DNA of 64,000 bases from Rhodobiaceae bacterium UBA4490 (GTDB lineage: Bacteria; Pseudomonadota; Alphaproteobacteria; Parvibaculales; Parvibaculaceae): assembly GCA_002389665.1 (NCBI GenBank), contig DGNO01000005.1, positions 85,292 through 149,291 on the forward strand. The letters are read 5' to 3'. Numbering within the stretch: the first letter of the stretch is position 1; every line of letters starts with the position of its first letter. Shown piece by piece: positions 46,080 to 54,182 of the stretch. The notes under the pieces were generated by a model. It was not told where the DNA came from, did not search any database, and saw nothing but the letters and a program-made list of their open reading frames with translations. Made by a program: the position numbers and the translations under genes.

Positions 46080-47366
46080 TTATTTATTAGATGCTTTTTC
46101 CCGTTCGATGGCGCGCCAGCCGATGTCTCGCCGGCAAAAACCGCCCGGCCAATCGATCTTGCGGGTGGCTTCATACGCCTTGTCCCGCGCTTGCGAGACG
46201 CTTTGCCCGCGCGCGGTGACATTGAGCACGCGCCCGCCGCTCGCCAGGATCTTGCCGTCCCTCAGCTGCGTGCCCGCATGGAAAATCTCGACATTGTCTT
46301 CGCTGCTCACTTCGCTGAGCCCGCGTATTTCCGTTCCTTTGGCATAGTCGCCCGGATAGCCCTTGGCCGCCATCACCACGGTTAGCGCCGCTTCATCATG
46401 CCAGTCGAGCGCAATGCCGCCGAGCGTGCCGTCATGGCAGGCGATAAGCGCAGGCAGAATGTCGGATTTCAGGCGCAGCATCAGCACTTGGCATTCCGGG
46501 TCGCCGAAGCGGGTATTATATTCCACAAGCTTCGGGCCCTCATCGGTCAGCATCAGGCCGGCGAAAAGAACGCCTTTGAAGGGCGTGCCGCGCTTTGCCA
46601 TCGCATCGAGGGTCGGCTGCACGATCTCGCGCATCACCCGCTCGCACATCTCAGGCGTCATGATGGCGGCAGGAGAATAAGCGCCCATGCCGCCCGTATT
46701 GGGACCGGTGTCGCCGTCGCCGACACGTTTATGATCCTGAGCGGTGGCAAGCGGCAGCGCCGCGGTACCGTCTGCGAGGACAAAAAAGCTCGCCTCCTCG
46801 CCGGTCATGAATTCCTCGATCACGACCTGCGCGCCCGCGTCGCCAAACTTGCCGCCGAAAATTTCTTCCAGCGCCTGTTCCGCTTCTTCCATGCTTTCGG
46901 GAATGATCACACCCTTGCCCGCGGCCAGGCCATCCGCCTTGATGACGATGGGAAGGCCTTGGTCTTTAAGATAAGCGCGCGCCGGTTCCAGCGCCTCGAA
47001 GCGCGCATAGGCGGCGGTGGGAATGCCGAATTCCGCGCAAAGGTCCTTCGTATAGCCTTTCGAGGCTTCAAGCTGGGCTGCCGCCTTGCTGGGGCCGAAG
47101 CTCTTGATCCCGGCTTCGTTCAGAACGTCCACCAGCCCGCCGGCAAGCGGATCTTCCGGCCCCACCACCACGAAGTCGATGGCCTCTGCCCGGCAGAAAT
47201 CCACAATGGCGGTAAAATCCATCGGCTTGAGGTCCACACATTCGCCGACCCCGGCCATGCCGCCATTGCCCGGCGCGCAATAGAGTTTGGTCAGGAGGGG
47301 GCTCTTGGAAATCGCCCAGCTAAGCGCGTGCTCCCGGCCGCCGGAACCGATAACGAGGACCTTCAT
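46080..47366 (-). CDS. purD: Phosphoribosylamine--glycine ligase
   Basis: A 428-residue ATP-grasp enzyme of purine synthesis joining glycine to phosphoribosylamine. The N-terminal [17 protein letters not shown], the ATP-binding [14 protein letters not shown], the [10 protein letters not shown] loop and the metal-binding [11 protein letters not shown] are all present. The C-terminal ~15 residues (ending EREKASNK) extend beyond the fold. It is divergent from xseA, a common alphaproteobacterial arrangement. Confidence 0.97.
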   Translation of the reverse strand: MKVLVIGSGGREHALSWAISKSPLLTKLYCAPGNGGMAGVGECVDLKPMDFTAIVDFCRAEAIDFVVVGPEDPLAGGLVDVLNEAGIKSFGPSKAAAQLEASKGYTKDLCAEFGIPTAAYARFEALEPARAYLKDQGLPIVIKADGLAAGKGVIIPESMEEAEQALEEIFGGKFGDAGAQVVIEEFMTGEEASFFVLADGTAALPLATAQDHKRVGDGDTGPNTGGMGAYSPAAIMTPEMCERVMREIVQPTLDAMAKRGTPFKGVLFAGLMLTDEGPKLVEYNTRFGDPECQVLMLRLKSDILPALIACHDGTLGGIALDWHDEAALTVVMAAKGYPGDYAKGTEIRGLSEVSSEDNVEIFHAGTQLRDGKILASGGRVLNVTARGQSVSQARDKAYEATRKIDWPGGFCRRDIGWRAIEREKASNK

Positions 47367-47506
47367 CTAAGGGACCTTTTCTTCTTGAAAGAAGGCGCGG
47401 AGCCTCTTCTTTTTGGCTTCTGTGAGCTTCCTTGTAACATGGGGTGCGATTCCGGCAAACAAACCTGCCTGGATCATTTAAGTATCTGACAATATTAGGA
47501 TTTTCT

Positions 47507-48967
47507 GTGTCTCAAGCCTCCGGCCCGCCGCCCGCCAGCAACCTGCTCGAATTGACGATCTCCGAGCTTTCGGCCGCCATCAAGCGGACGGTGGAAGACA
47601 CGTTCGGCCATGTGCGCGTGCGCGGCGAGGTGGGCCGGGTCAGCCGGCCGGGCTCCGGCCATGTTTATCTGGACCTGAAGGACGACCGGGCGGTGCTTTC
47701 CGCCGTCATCTGGAAGGGTGTGGTGCCGGGGCTCAAGATCAAGCCGGAGCAGGGGCTGGAAGTGATCGTCACCGGGCGGCTCACCACCTTCCCCGGCCAG
47801 TCGCGCTATCAGATCGTGATCGAGCAGATGGAGCCTGCCGGTGTCGGGGCGCTTATGGCGCTGCTGGAAGAGCGCAAGAAAAAGCTCGGGGCCGAAGGGC
47901 TCTTTGCGCCGGAACGTAAAAAGCCGCTGCCCTTTTTGCCGGATGTGATCGGCGTGGTGACGAGCCCGTCGGGCGCCGTGATCCGTGACATTCTCCACCG
48001 GCTGAACGACCGCTTTCCCCGCCATGTGTTGATCTGGCCGGTGCGGGTGCAAGGCGAACAATCGGCAGGGGAAGTTGCGGCGGCCATTGAGGGCTTCAAC
48101 AAGTTGGAGCCGGGCGGACCCGTGCCACGGCCCGATCTTTTGATCGTCGCGCGCGGCGGCGGCTCGATCGAGGATCTTTGGTCGTTCAATGAGGAAAACG
48201 TGGTGCGCGCGGCAGCGGCAAGCCGCATTCCGCTGATTTCCGCCGTCGGCCATGAGACTGATACGACGCTGATCGATTATGCCGCCGACCGGCGCGCGCC
48301 GACCCCGACGGCGGCGGCGGAAATGGCTGTGCCCGTACGCGCGGAACTCCAGGCGCAGGTGATGGAACGGGCGCAGCGGCTGCTGCGGGCGCAGACGCGC
48401 ATTCTCGAGCAGGGCCGCGCGCAGGTGGAAGGGCTTGCCCGCGGGCTGCCCCGCCTGCAGGACCTTTTCGCATTACCCGAACAGCGCCTCGATCATGCAA
48501 GCGAGCGCCTGACCCGCAGCCTGATGAATGCGGTGGCTGCAAAAGAGGCGCTGTTTCACAAGACCGAAGGACGGCTTACCGGCAAGCTCATCGAGATGCG
48601 GCTTCTGGAAGGCACGCGCCGCACGGCAGATATGAGCCAGCGGCTGCAAAATGCCGAGACGCGGCGGCTGGAAGACCTGCGCCGCAAGCTGGATCAGACG
48701 GGACGGCTGCTGGAGTCCTTTAGTTACAAGAATGTGCTCGGCCGCGGCTTCGCGCTGGTGCGCGACGGGGAGGGCAAGCCCGTACGCGGCTCCGCCGGAT
48801 TGGCGGGCGGCGCGCCGCTCGAGCTTGAATTTGCAGGTGATGACCGTCTCGGCGTAATCGTGGCGGGCGAGGGGGCGGCGCCGAAACCGGAAAAGGCACC
48901 TGCCCGGAAGAAATCCCCGCCCAAAAAGCCCGATGCCAAAAAGCCGGAACAGGGCTCATTGCTTTGA
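47507..48967 (+). CDS. xseA: Exodeoxyribonuclease VII large subunit
   Basis: A 486-residue XseA. It has the N-terminal OB-fold (about 15-110, GHVYLDLKDDRAVLSAVIWKG-type strand), the nuclease domain with VVTSPSGAVIRD and ARGGGSIEDLWSFNEE, and a long C-terminal coiled coil (about 285-410). A Lys/Pro-rich tail of about 30 residues ends the protein. ExoVII with the small subunit XseB degrades single-stranded DNA; xseB is not in the window. The start is a GTG at 47507 with TAGGA upstream; no ATG is suitably placed before the OB-fold. Confidence 0.93.
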   Translation: MSQASGPPPASNLLELTISELSAAIKRTVEDTFGHVRVRGEVGRVSRPGSGHVYLDLKDDRAVLSAVIWKGVVPGLKIKPEQGLEVIVTGRLTTFPGQSRYQIVIEQMEPAGVGALMALLEERKKKLGAEGLFAPERKKPLPFLPDVIGVVTSPSGAVIRDILHRLNDRFPRHVLIWPVRVQGEQSAGEVAAAIEGFNKLEPGGPVPRPDLLIVARGGGSIEDLWSFNEENVVRAAAASRIPLISAVGHETDTTLIDYAADRRAPTPTAAAEMAVPVRAELQAQVMERAQRLLRAQTRILEQGRAQVEGLARGLPRLQDLFALPEQRLDHASERLTRSLMNAVAAKEALFHKTEGRLTGKLIEMRLLEGTRRTADMSQRLQNAETRRLEDLRRKLDQTGRLLESFSYKNVLGRGFALVRDGEGKPVRGSAGLAGGAPLELEFAGDDRLGVIVAGEGAAPKPEKAPARKKSPPKKPDAKKPEQGSLL

Positions 48968-49045
48968 CGGTGCCTCTCATGGGATAGAGGTTTGAGTTAC
49001 ACTAAAGAGTGCGTATGACCGGCGCGCCGGACAGGAGAGAAAGAG

Positions 49046-49252
49046 ATGGACACGCAAGGCGAAGCGGAACTGGTTTACGGTGACGGTGAATTCCGGATCG
49101 TTCGGCGCGGCGCATTCGTTACCTGCAAGGTGACGGGCCGGAAAATTCCCTTGTCCGAATTGAAATATTGGAGTGTGGCGCTGCAGGAACCTTATGCCGA
49201 TGCGGAAGCTTCGCTGAAGCGGCATCTGGAAGTGGCGGGCGCTGATAAATGA
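49046..49252 (+). CDS. DUF2093 small protein
   Basis: A 68-residue protein with the DUF2093 pattern: AELVYGDGEFRIVRRGAFV then CKVTGRKIPLSELKYWSV. The family is alphaproteobacterial, usually lies directly after xseA, and has no known function. No signal peptide is present, so it is probably cytoplasmic. A GAGAGAAAGAG ribosome site precedes the ATG. The stop overlaps the ATG of the M23 peptidase gene (ATGA at 49249-49252). Confidence 0.85.
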   Translation: MDTQGEAELVYGDGEFRIVRRGAFVTCKVTGRKIPLSELKYWSVALQEPYADAEASLKRHLEVAGADK

Positions 49253-50088
49253 GCCGCGGCGCCCCTGCTCTGAAAGGTCTGCTTGCTGCGCTGTGCGCGC
49301 TCGCCGGCATGGGCTCGGCAGCCATGGCGGGGGAGCTGATTTTACGCGGTGAGCGGATGCAGGGCGGGCTCATCGTCGGGGAGGCGCCGGCAGGCACCAT
49401 GCTGCATCTCGACGGCAAACCCCTGCCGGTAACGCCGGAAGGTAAATTCGTTTTCGGTTTCGACCGGGACCGGAAAGAGCCTGCATTGCTGGAAGCGACA
49501 TTTGCCGACGGGACCGCCGCGCGCGAGGAGATCGCTGTTGCCGCGCGCGATTATGATATTCAGCATGTAAACGGCGTGGCGCGCAAATATGTGAGCCCGC
49601 CGCCGGAAACGCTCGCGCGCATTCGCGCCGACGCCGTCAAAAAGCGCAAGGCGCGGGTCGAAGACAGCCCGCTCGATTATTTTGCCGGGGATTTCATCTG
49701 GCCGGTGACCGGGCCCATCAGCGGGGTCTATGGCAGCCAGCGCTTTTATAACGGCGAGCCGCGCCGTCCCCATTACGGGCTCGATATTGCAGCTGGAGAG
49801 GGGGCGCCGGTGCGCGCGCCGCAAGCCGGCACCGTGCGCCTTGCCGAACCCGATATGTATTTCGAAGGCGGGCTCATCTTCATCGACCATGGCCATTCGC
49901 TCATCTCCGTGCTCATGCATTTAAGCAGCGTCGATGTGAAGGCGGGCATGGACGTGAAACAGGGCGATGTCGTCGGCAAGGTCGGCGCCACGGGGCGCGT
50001 GACGGGCCCGCATCTTGATTGGCGCATGTATTGGCGCGATGCCCATGTGGACCCGCAGCTGCTTTTGGGGCCGCAGCCGGAAGAATAA
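49249..50088 (+). CDS. M23-family (LytM-like) peptidase
   Basis: A 279-residue secreted protein: signal peptide ending AAMAG near residue 27, a beta-rich N-terminal part (28-125), and a C-terminal M23 domain (about 160-270). The zinc motif HxxxD is HYGLD. The second motif, normally HLH, reads GPHLDWR here: the catalytic His remains but the third zinc ligand is Asp. MHLSS supplies the other His. The enzyme may still bind zinc through Asp or act as a non-catalytic regulator of peptidoglycan amidases. It is translationally coupled to DUF2093. Confidence 0.88.
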   Translation: MSRGAPALKGLLAALCALAGMGSAAMAGELILRGERMQGGLIVGEAPAGTMLHLDGKPLPVTPEGKFVFGFDRDRKEPALLEATFADGTAAREEIAVAARDYDIQHVNGVARKYVSPPPETLARIRADAVKKRKARVEDSPLDYFAGDFIWPVTGPISGVYGSQRFYNGEPRRPHYGLDIAAGEGAPVRAPQAGTVRLAEPDMYFEGGLIFIDHGHSLISVLMHLSSVDVKAGMDVKQGDVVGKVGATGRVTGPHLDWRMYWRDAHVDPQLLLGPQPEE

Positions 50089-50093
50089 CGGCC

Positions 50094-50990
50094 TTAAGGT
50101 TTGGGGTGTTTCGGCCAGCGGTTATGCAGCCAGAACCATTGCTCGGGATTTGCGCGGATTTCCCCTTCCAGAAAATCGTTCATGGCCTGCGTGATGCGGG
50201 CGATCTCCTCGAACGTGTCGGCATTTTCATCGGCCAGGATCGGCGGGTTGACCTTCATGGCAAAGCCCGTGCTCTCGCCGAGCCGGCGGAAGGAGATGGG
50301 ATAGATCGGCACGCCGTAGCGCACGGCAAGTCCGGCCGGCGCGGCGGTGGTCATGGCCTTGTGCCCGAAAAACGTCGTCTCCAGTCCTTCGTTCATTTTC
50401 TGATCGACGAGCATGTAGAGCGACTTCTTTTCCTTCAGCACTTTCAGGATTTCCCGCGCGCCTTTCGAGCCTTTGGGAATTTGCAGCGGCGTAATGGCGC
50501 GCGCTCTTAAGCCGACCATCCATTCATCGACATAAGGGTTGTTGGCGTGGCGGTAGATCTCCGCCCCTTCCAACCCGTAGAGCCTGCCGATCAGCGGCGC
50601 GATTTCCCAATTGCCGAAATGGCCGGAAATGAAGATCGCTCCTTTGTCGCGCTCTTCCATGATGGAAAGATTTTCCGTGCCCGAAAGGCCGAGCTTGTCG
50701 CGGTGAGCGGGCAGTTGAAATTCATGCAGATGCGCATATTCGCCGATCGTGCGCCCGAGATTGCGCCACATCTTTTTGATGATCGCCTCGCGCTCGGCGG
50801 GTGCAAGCTCGGGCATGGCGCGGGCCATATTGGCGCGGGCGCGGTTCGTCACGCCAAGCCTCGGTCCGAGCGTGCCGGCGATGAAAGCGCCGAAGGCCGA
50901 GGCGCGTTCCAGCGGCAAGGCGCCGAAAAGCCCGAGCGCTGCTTTCAGCGCCATGGCTTCTAACTTATGTCTGAGTGCCTTGCCTGCCAC
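50094..50990 (-). CDS. Lipid A biosynthesis lauroyl acyltransferase-like (LpxL/HtrB)
   Basis: A 298-residue inner-membrane acyltransferase with the HFGNWE motif (His124 to Glu129) that forms the acyl-transfer dyad, an N-terminal amphipathic/membrane segment, and QKMNEGLETTFFG and FWLHNRWP motifs typical of LpxL/LpxM. It adds a secondary acyl chain to Kdo2-lipid A. It is the last gene of the minus-strand lipid A cluster, 74 bases after lpxK. Which acyl chain and position it uses is not predictable. Confidence 0.88.
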   Translation of the reverse strand: MAGKALRHKLEAMALKAALGLFGALPLERASAFGAFIAGTLGPRLGVTNRARANMARAMPELAPAEREAIIKKMWRNLGRTIGEYAHLHEFQLPAHRDKLGLSGTENLSIMEERDKGAIFISGHFGNWEIAPLIGRLYGLEGAEIYRHANNPYVDEWMVGLRARAITPLQIPKGSKGAREILKVLKEKKSLYMLVDQKMNEGLETTFFGHKAMTTAAPAGLAVRYGVPIYPISFRRLGESTGFAMKVNPPILADENADTFEEIARITQAMNDFLEGEIRANPEQWFWLHNRWPKHPKP

Positions 50991-51064
50991 CCGGCTCTTG
51001 CTCCTTCTTGCGCAGTGGTTGTGAGCTTATAGCAAGTTCGGGGGGCGAAGGCGATTGCCCTGGC

Positions 51065-52111
51065 TCAGGCCGAACCCTCCGGCGCGGCGAAAGGCACGTA
51101 AGTGTGATCGGTGCGCGCGCGTCTAAGAGCTTCTTCCAGCAGCGCATCGATGCCGCCGCTATCCTCGATCTCAAGTTTCACGGGCAGGGTCATGAGGCGG
51201 GGGAGGGAAAGACCGTGGCAGCGCATGGCATCTTTCTCCGTCGTGACCAGCACGGCCTCGCGGCGCGCTGCTTCCTTGGCAAGCCCGTCCAGGTCTTTCT
51301 GGCTGTAAGGGGCGTGATCAGGAAAACCGTGCCGGCTTTGAATGTCGGCGCCGATTTCCTCCAGGGTGCGGAAGAATTTTTCCGGCCGCCCGATCCCGGC
51401 AAAGGCGACGGTCTTTTGGCCCCGAAGCGCGGCAGCTTCTGCCTCGCCCGGCGTGAGCTTTGCGCTGAAAACGGCAAGGCCTGCGCGCTCCGCTATTTCC
51501 GCCGGGCCTCTGCCGGCTTCGCCCGCGCCGATCACGATGACGGCTTCGGCGCGCGCGAGTGCGGCTTCGTAGGTTTCGCGTAAGGGCCCAGCGGGCATCA
51601 CCTTGCCATTGCCAAGGCCCGCTTCCCCGTCGATGACGAGAAAAGAAAAGTCTTTCTGGAGAGACGGGTTCTGAAAGCCGTCATCCATGATGAGGACGCT
51701 CGCGCCGTGTTCTTCGGCGGCGCGCGCGCCTTTCACCCTGTCGGCGGAAATCCAGCAGGGCGCTTCGCCTGCAAGAAGAAGCGGTTCGTCGCCTACCTCC
51801 GCCGCGCTGTGGCGGGCAGGGTCGACGCGGAGCGGGCCTTCCAATGTGCCGCCATAGCCCCGGCTGAGAAAATGCGGGTGCTCGCCCATGGCTTTCAGCC
51901 GTTCGGCGAGAAAAAGCGACGTCGGTGTTTTGCCTGCACCGCCTGCCGTTACATTGCCGACGCAAATAACCGGAATGCCGATCCGCTCGCCTGCACTGAA
52001 ACGCTGTTTGAGAAAAGCGGCGCGTCCATAAAGCCAGCCGAGCGGGGAAAGAAGCCGGGCGGCAAGAGGCGTAGCGCCCTTCGGCGGATACCAGAAGGAG
52101 GGGCTACGCAT
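51065..52111 (-). CDS. lpxK: Tetraacyldisaccharide 4'-kinase
   Basis: A 348-residue kinase with the Walker A region GNVTAGGAGKTP (about 52-63) and the conserved MDDGFQNPSL downstream. LpxK phosphorylates the 4' position of the tetraacyldisaccharide to make lipid IVA at the inner membrane. The N-terminal FWYPPKGATPLAARLLSPLG is the typical membrane-anchoring start. Its first eight bases overlap the end of waaA. Confidence 0.95.
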   Translation of the reverse strand: MRSPSFWYPPKGATPLAARLLSPLGWLYGRAAFLKQRFSAGERIGIPVICVGNVTAGGAGKTPTSLFLAERLKAMGEHPHFLSRGYGGTLEGPLRVDPARHSAAEVGDEPLLLAGEAPCWISADRVKGARAAEEHGASVLIMDDGFQNPSLQKDFSFLVIDGEAGLGNGKVMPAGPLRETYEAALARAEAVIVIGAGEAGRGPAEIAERAGLAVFSAKLTPGEAEAAALRGQKTVAFAGIGRPEKFFRTLEEIGADIQSRHGFPDHAPYSQKDLDGLAKEAARREAVLVTTEKDAMRCHGLSLPRLMTLPVKLEIEDSGGIDALLEEALRRARTDHTYVPFAAPEGSA

Positions 52112-53405
52112 GCGGCCGCTCCCGCGCCGACCCCTCCGGCATCAGGGCAAGTAACTGGTGCGCAACCCGCATGCTCGCCCCGCCGAGAAGCGAGGCGGCA
52201 TTATGCGCCTGCTCGGCCCGCGCGCCGACTTCGTCCGGCGCGTTCAAAAGATTTTTGAGCGTCTCTGTCAGCGCCGCGCGGTCTTTGACTTCGAGCGCGC
52301 CGCCTTGGGCGAGTAAATGCCCGGCTGGCACCGTGAAGTTGAACATATGCGGCCCGAAAAGCAGCGCCGCGCCAAGGCGCGCCGGTTCCAGCGGATTGTG
52401 TCCGCCATGGGGAATCAAAGAGCCGCCCATAAAAACGAGCGGGCAGAGCCGGTAAAGCAGCCCCAGCTCACCCATCGTATCGGCAAGATAGATGTCCGTT
52501 TCCTCGCGCGGGAGCCGCTCGAGGCTGCGCTGGGCAACAGTGAGACCGAGCGCTTCAAGCTGGGCGCGGATCTCATGCGCGCGGGCGGGATGACGCGGCG
52601 CGATCACGGTCAGAAGTCCCGGGAAAGCGGCTTTCAATGCGAGATGCGTTTGTCCGGCTTGGACCTCTTCATCCTCATGGGTGCTGGAGGCGAGCCAAAG
52701 CGGACGCGCGCGGGCCGCGTCTTGCAGTTTTTCCAGCTTCTTTTCATCGAAGGGCAGGGGCTGCGCATCGAATTTCAGATTGCCGGGCTGAGTGACGTTT
52801 GCCGCGCCAAGAGCGGCGAAACGTTCTTCGCTTTTTTCGTCCTGCGCCATGATGGCGGCAAAGGCGCCAAGCAGCGTGCCGGCGCTTTGCGGCGCGCGCT
52901 GCCAGCCTTCGAGAGATTTTTGCGAGAGCCGCCCGTTGACGAGCGCGAGCGGAATGTCCCGCCGCGCCGCCTCGCGGATGAGGTTGGGCCAAAGCTCCGA
53001 TTCCACGAAAGCGGCAAGATCCGGCTTCCAGTGATCCAGAAAGCGGCGCGCATAGGCCGGTGCATCGAGCGGCACGAATTGATGAATGGCGCGCTCCGGC
53101 AGGCGCTCAGCCAGAAGCTGCGCGGAAGTGAGCGTGCCGGAGGTCACGAGGATCGTCAGGTCCGCGCGGCTTGCCAGAAGAATGTCGATCAACGGCAGGA
53201 TTGAAAGGGATTCCCCGACGCTTGCCCCATGCAGCCAAAGCAACGTGCCCTCGGGCCGTTTTGCCGATGCGCGCCCGCGCCGCTCGCCGATGCGCGCGCT
53301 GTCTTCCTTGCCGCGCGCGGCCCGGCGCGCCAAAAGGAGCGGGGCGGCAGGACGCAGGGCGGTTGCAGCGGCGCTGTAGAGCCTGAGCGGAAAAGGTGTC
53401 GTCAT
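52104..53405 (-). CDS. waaA: 3-deoxy-D-manno-octulosonic acid transferase
   Basis: A 433-residue GT-B glycosyltransferase that adds Kdo to lipid IVA. The N-terminal membrane segment, the WLHGASVGESLSILPLI region with its catalytic Glu, and the C-terminal FMGGSLIPHGGHNPLEPA (Kdo/CMP site) are diagnostic. How many Kdo residues it adds cannot be told. It overlaps lpxK by eight bases and follows the DUF374 acyltransferase by six bases. Confidence 0.95.
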   Translation of the reverse strand: MTTPFPLRLYSAAATALRPAAPLLLARRAARGKEDSARIGERRGRASAKRPEGTLLWLHGASVGESLSILPLIDILLASRADLTILVTSGTLTSAQLLAERLPERAIHQFVPLDAPAYARRFLDHWKPDLAAFVESELWPNLIREAARRDIPLALVNGRLSQKSLEGWQRAPQSAGTLLGAFAAIMAQDEKSEERFAALGAANVTQPGNLKFDAQPLPFDEKKLEKLQDAARARPLWLASSTHEDEEVQAGQTHLALKAAFPGLLTVIAPRHPARAHEIRAQLEALGLTVAQRSLERLPREETDIYLADTMGELGLLYRLCPLVFMGGSLIPHGGHNPLEPARLGAALLFGPHMFNFTVPAGHLLAQGGALEVKDRAALTETLKNLLNAPDEVGARAEQAHNAASLLGGASMRVAHQLLALMPEGSARERPHA

Positions 53406-53411
53406 GGGCAG

Positions 53412-54182
53412 CTATCCGGCGCTGCGCGGGGAAGAGGGCGCGCCGGCCGTGGGCTGTGTTTCGCTGCGGCGGCCGACCAGTCTGTCCGCTTCTTCAGTGA
53501 CGGCATTCAGCGCTTCTTCCACTTTCTTTCTGGCCTCTTCCAAAGCCTCGCCGCTGGCATCGCCCGGCACATAGATGGGCTCGCCCCACACAAAAGCGCC
53601 TTTGGAAAAAGGCAAGTTGATTTGATAGCGGTCCCAATTGTTGAGCACGATGCGCGCTTTCGTCGTGACGGCAATGGGCACGATAGGCCGGCCGGAAAGC
53701 CGCGCCAGCGCCACGATCCCTTCGCCCGCGCGCCGGGCCGGACCTGGCGGCAGGTCCGCCGTCATGCCGATGGAGACATCGTTTTGCAGCGCCCGCACCA
53801 TGCCGCGCAAGGCAACCGCGCCGCCTTTATCTTTGTTTTTCGCTTTCTTCTTTGCGCCTTTCGGCACGCCTGCGCCGCGAATGGTGGAAAGGCCGAGCCG
53901 GTGCATCAGCCGGGCGATGATCTCCCCGTCGCTGGAGCGGGAAACCAGGATCGCAAGCTCGCGCCAATTGTGCCAGAAGGGCGGCGTGAGCATGTTCTGC
54001 CCATGCCAGGTGGTGCAGATAAAGCTTTCGTTGTTTTTCCAGAAACGTTCCGGCACATCCGGGCGGCGGATGATGAAGCGGCTCGAATAACGCACAAGCC
54101 GGATGTAAAAGGCGGCGATAAAGGCCGCCGTGCTTTGAAAGGCGCTGCTTTTTACAAGACGCTTCAAGGGAGACATGCTCAT
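53412..54182 (-). CDS. DUF374 lysophospholipid acyltransferase-like protein
   Basis: A 256-residue protein of the DUF374 branch of the PlsC-like acyltransferase superfamily. The CTTWHGQNML stretch carries the family His and DLPPGPARRAGEGIVALA the second block. One N-terminal hydrophobic segment (about 13-32) anchors it to the inner membrane. In alphaproteobacteria this gene usually precedes waaA and is presumed to acylate a lipid A or phospholipid intermediate; no reaction has been shown to my knowledge. Its ATG overlaps the stop of the ABC transporter gene by four bases. The last 20 residues are Pro/Ser-rich. Confidence 0.85.
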   Translation of the reverse strand: MSMSPLKRLVKSSAFQSTAAFIAAFYIRLVRYSSRFIIRRPDVPERFWKNNESFICTTWHGQNMLTPPFWHNWRELAILVSRSSDGEIIARLMHRLGLSTIRGAGVPKGAKKKAKNKDKGGAVALRGMVRALQNDVSIGMTADLPPGPARRAGEGIVALARLSGRPIVPIAVTTKARIVLNNWDRYQINLPFSKGAFVWGEPIYVPGDASGEALEEARKKVEEALNAVTEEADRLVGRRSETQPTAGAPSSPRSAG

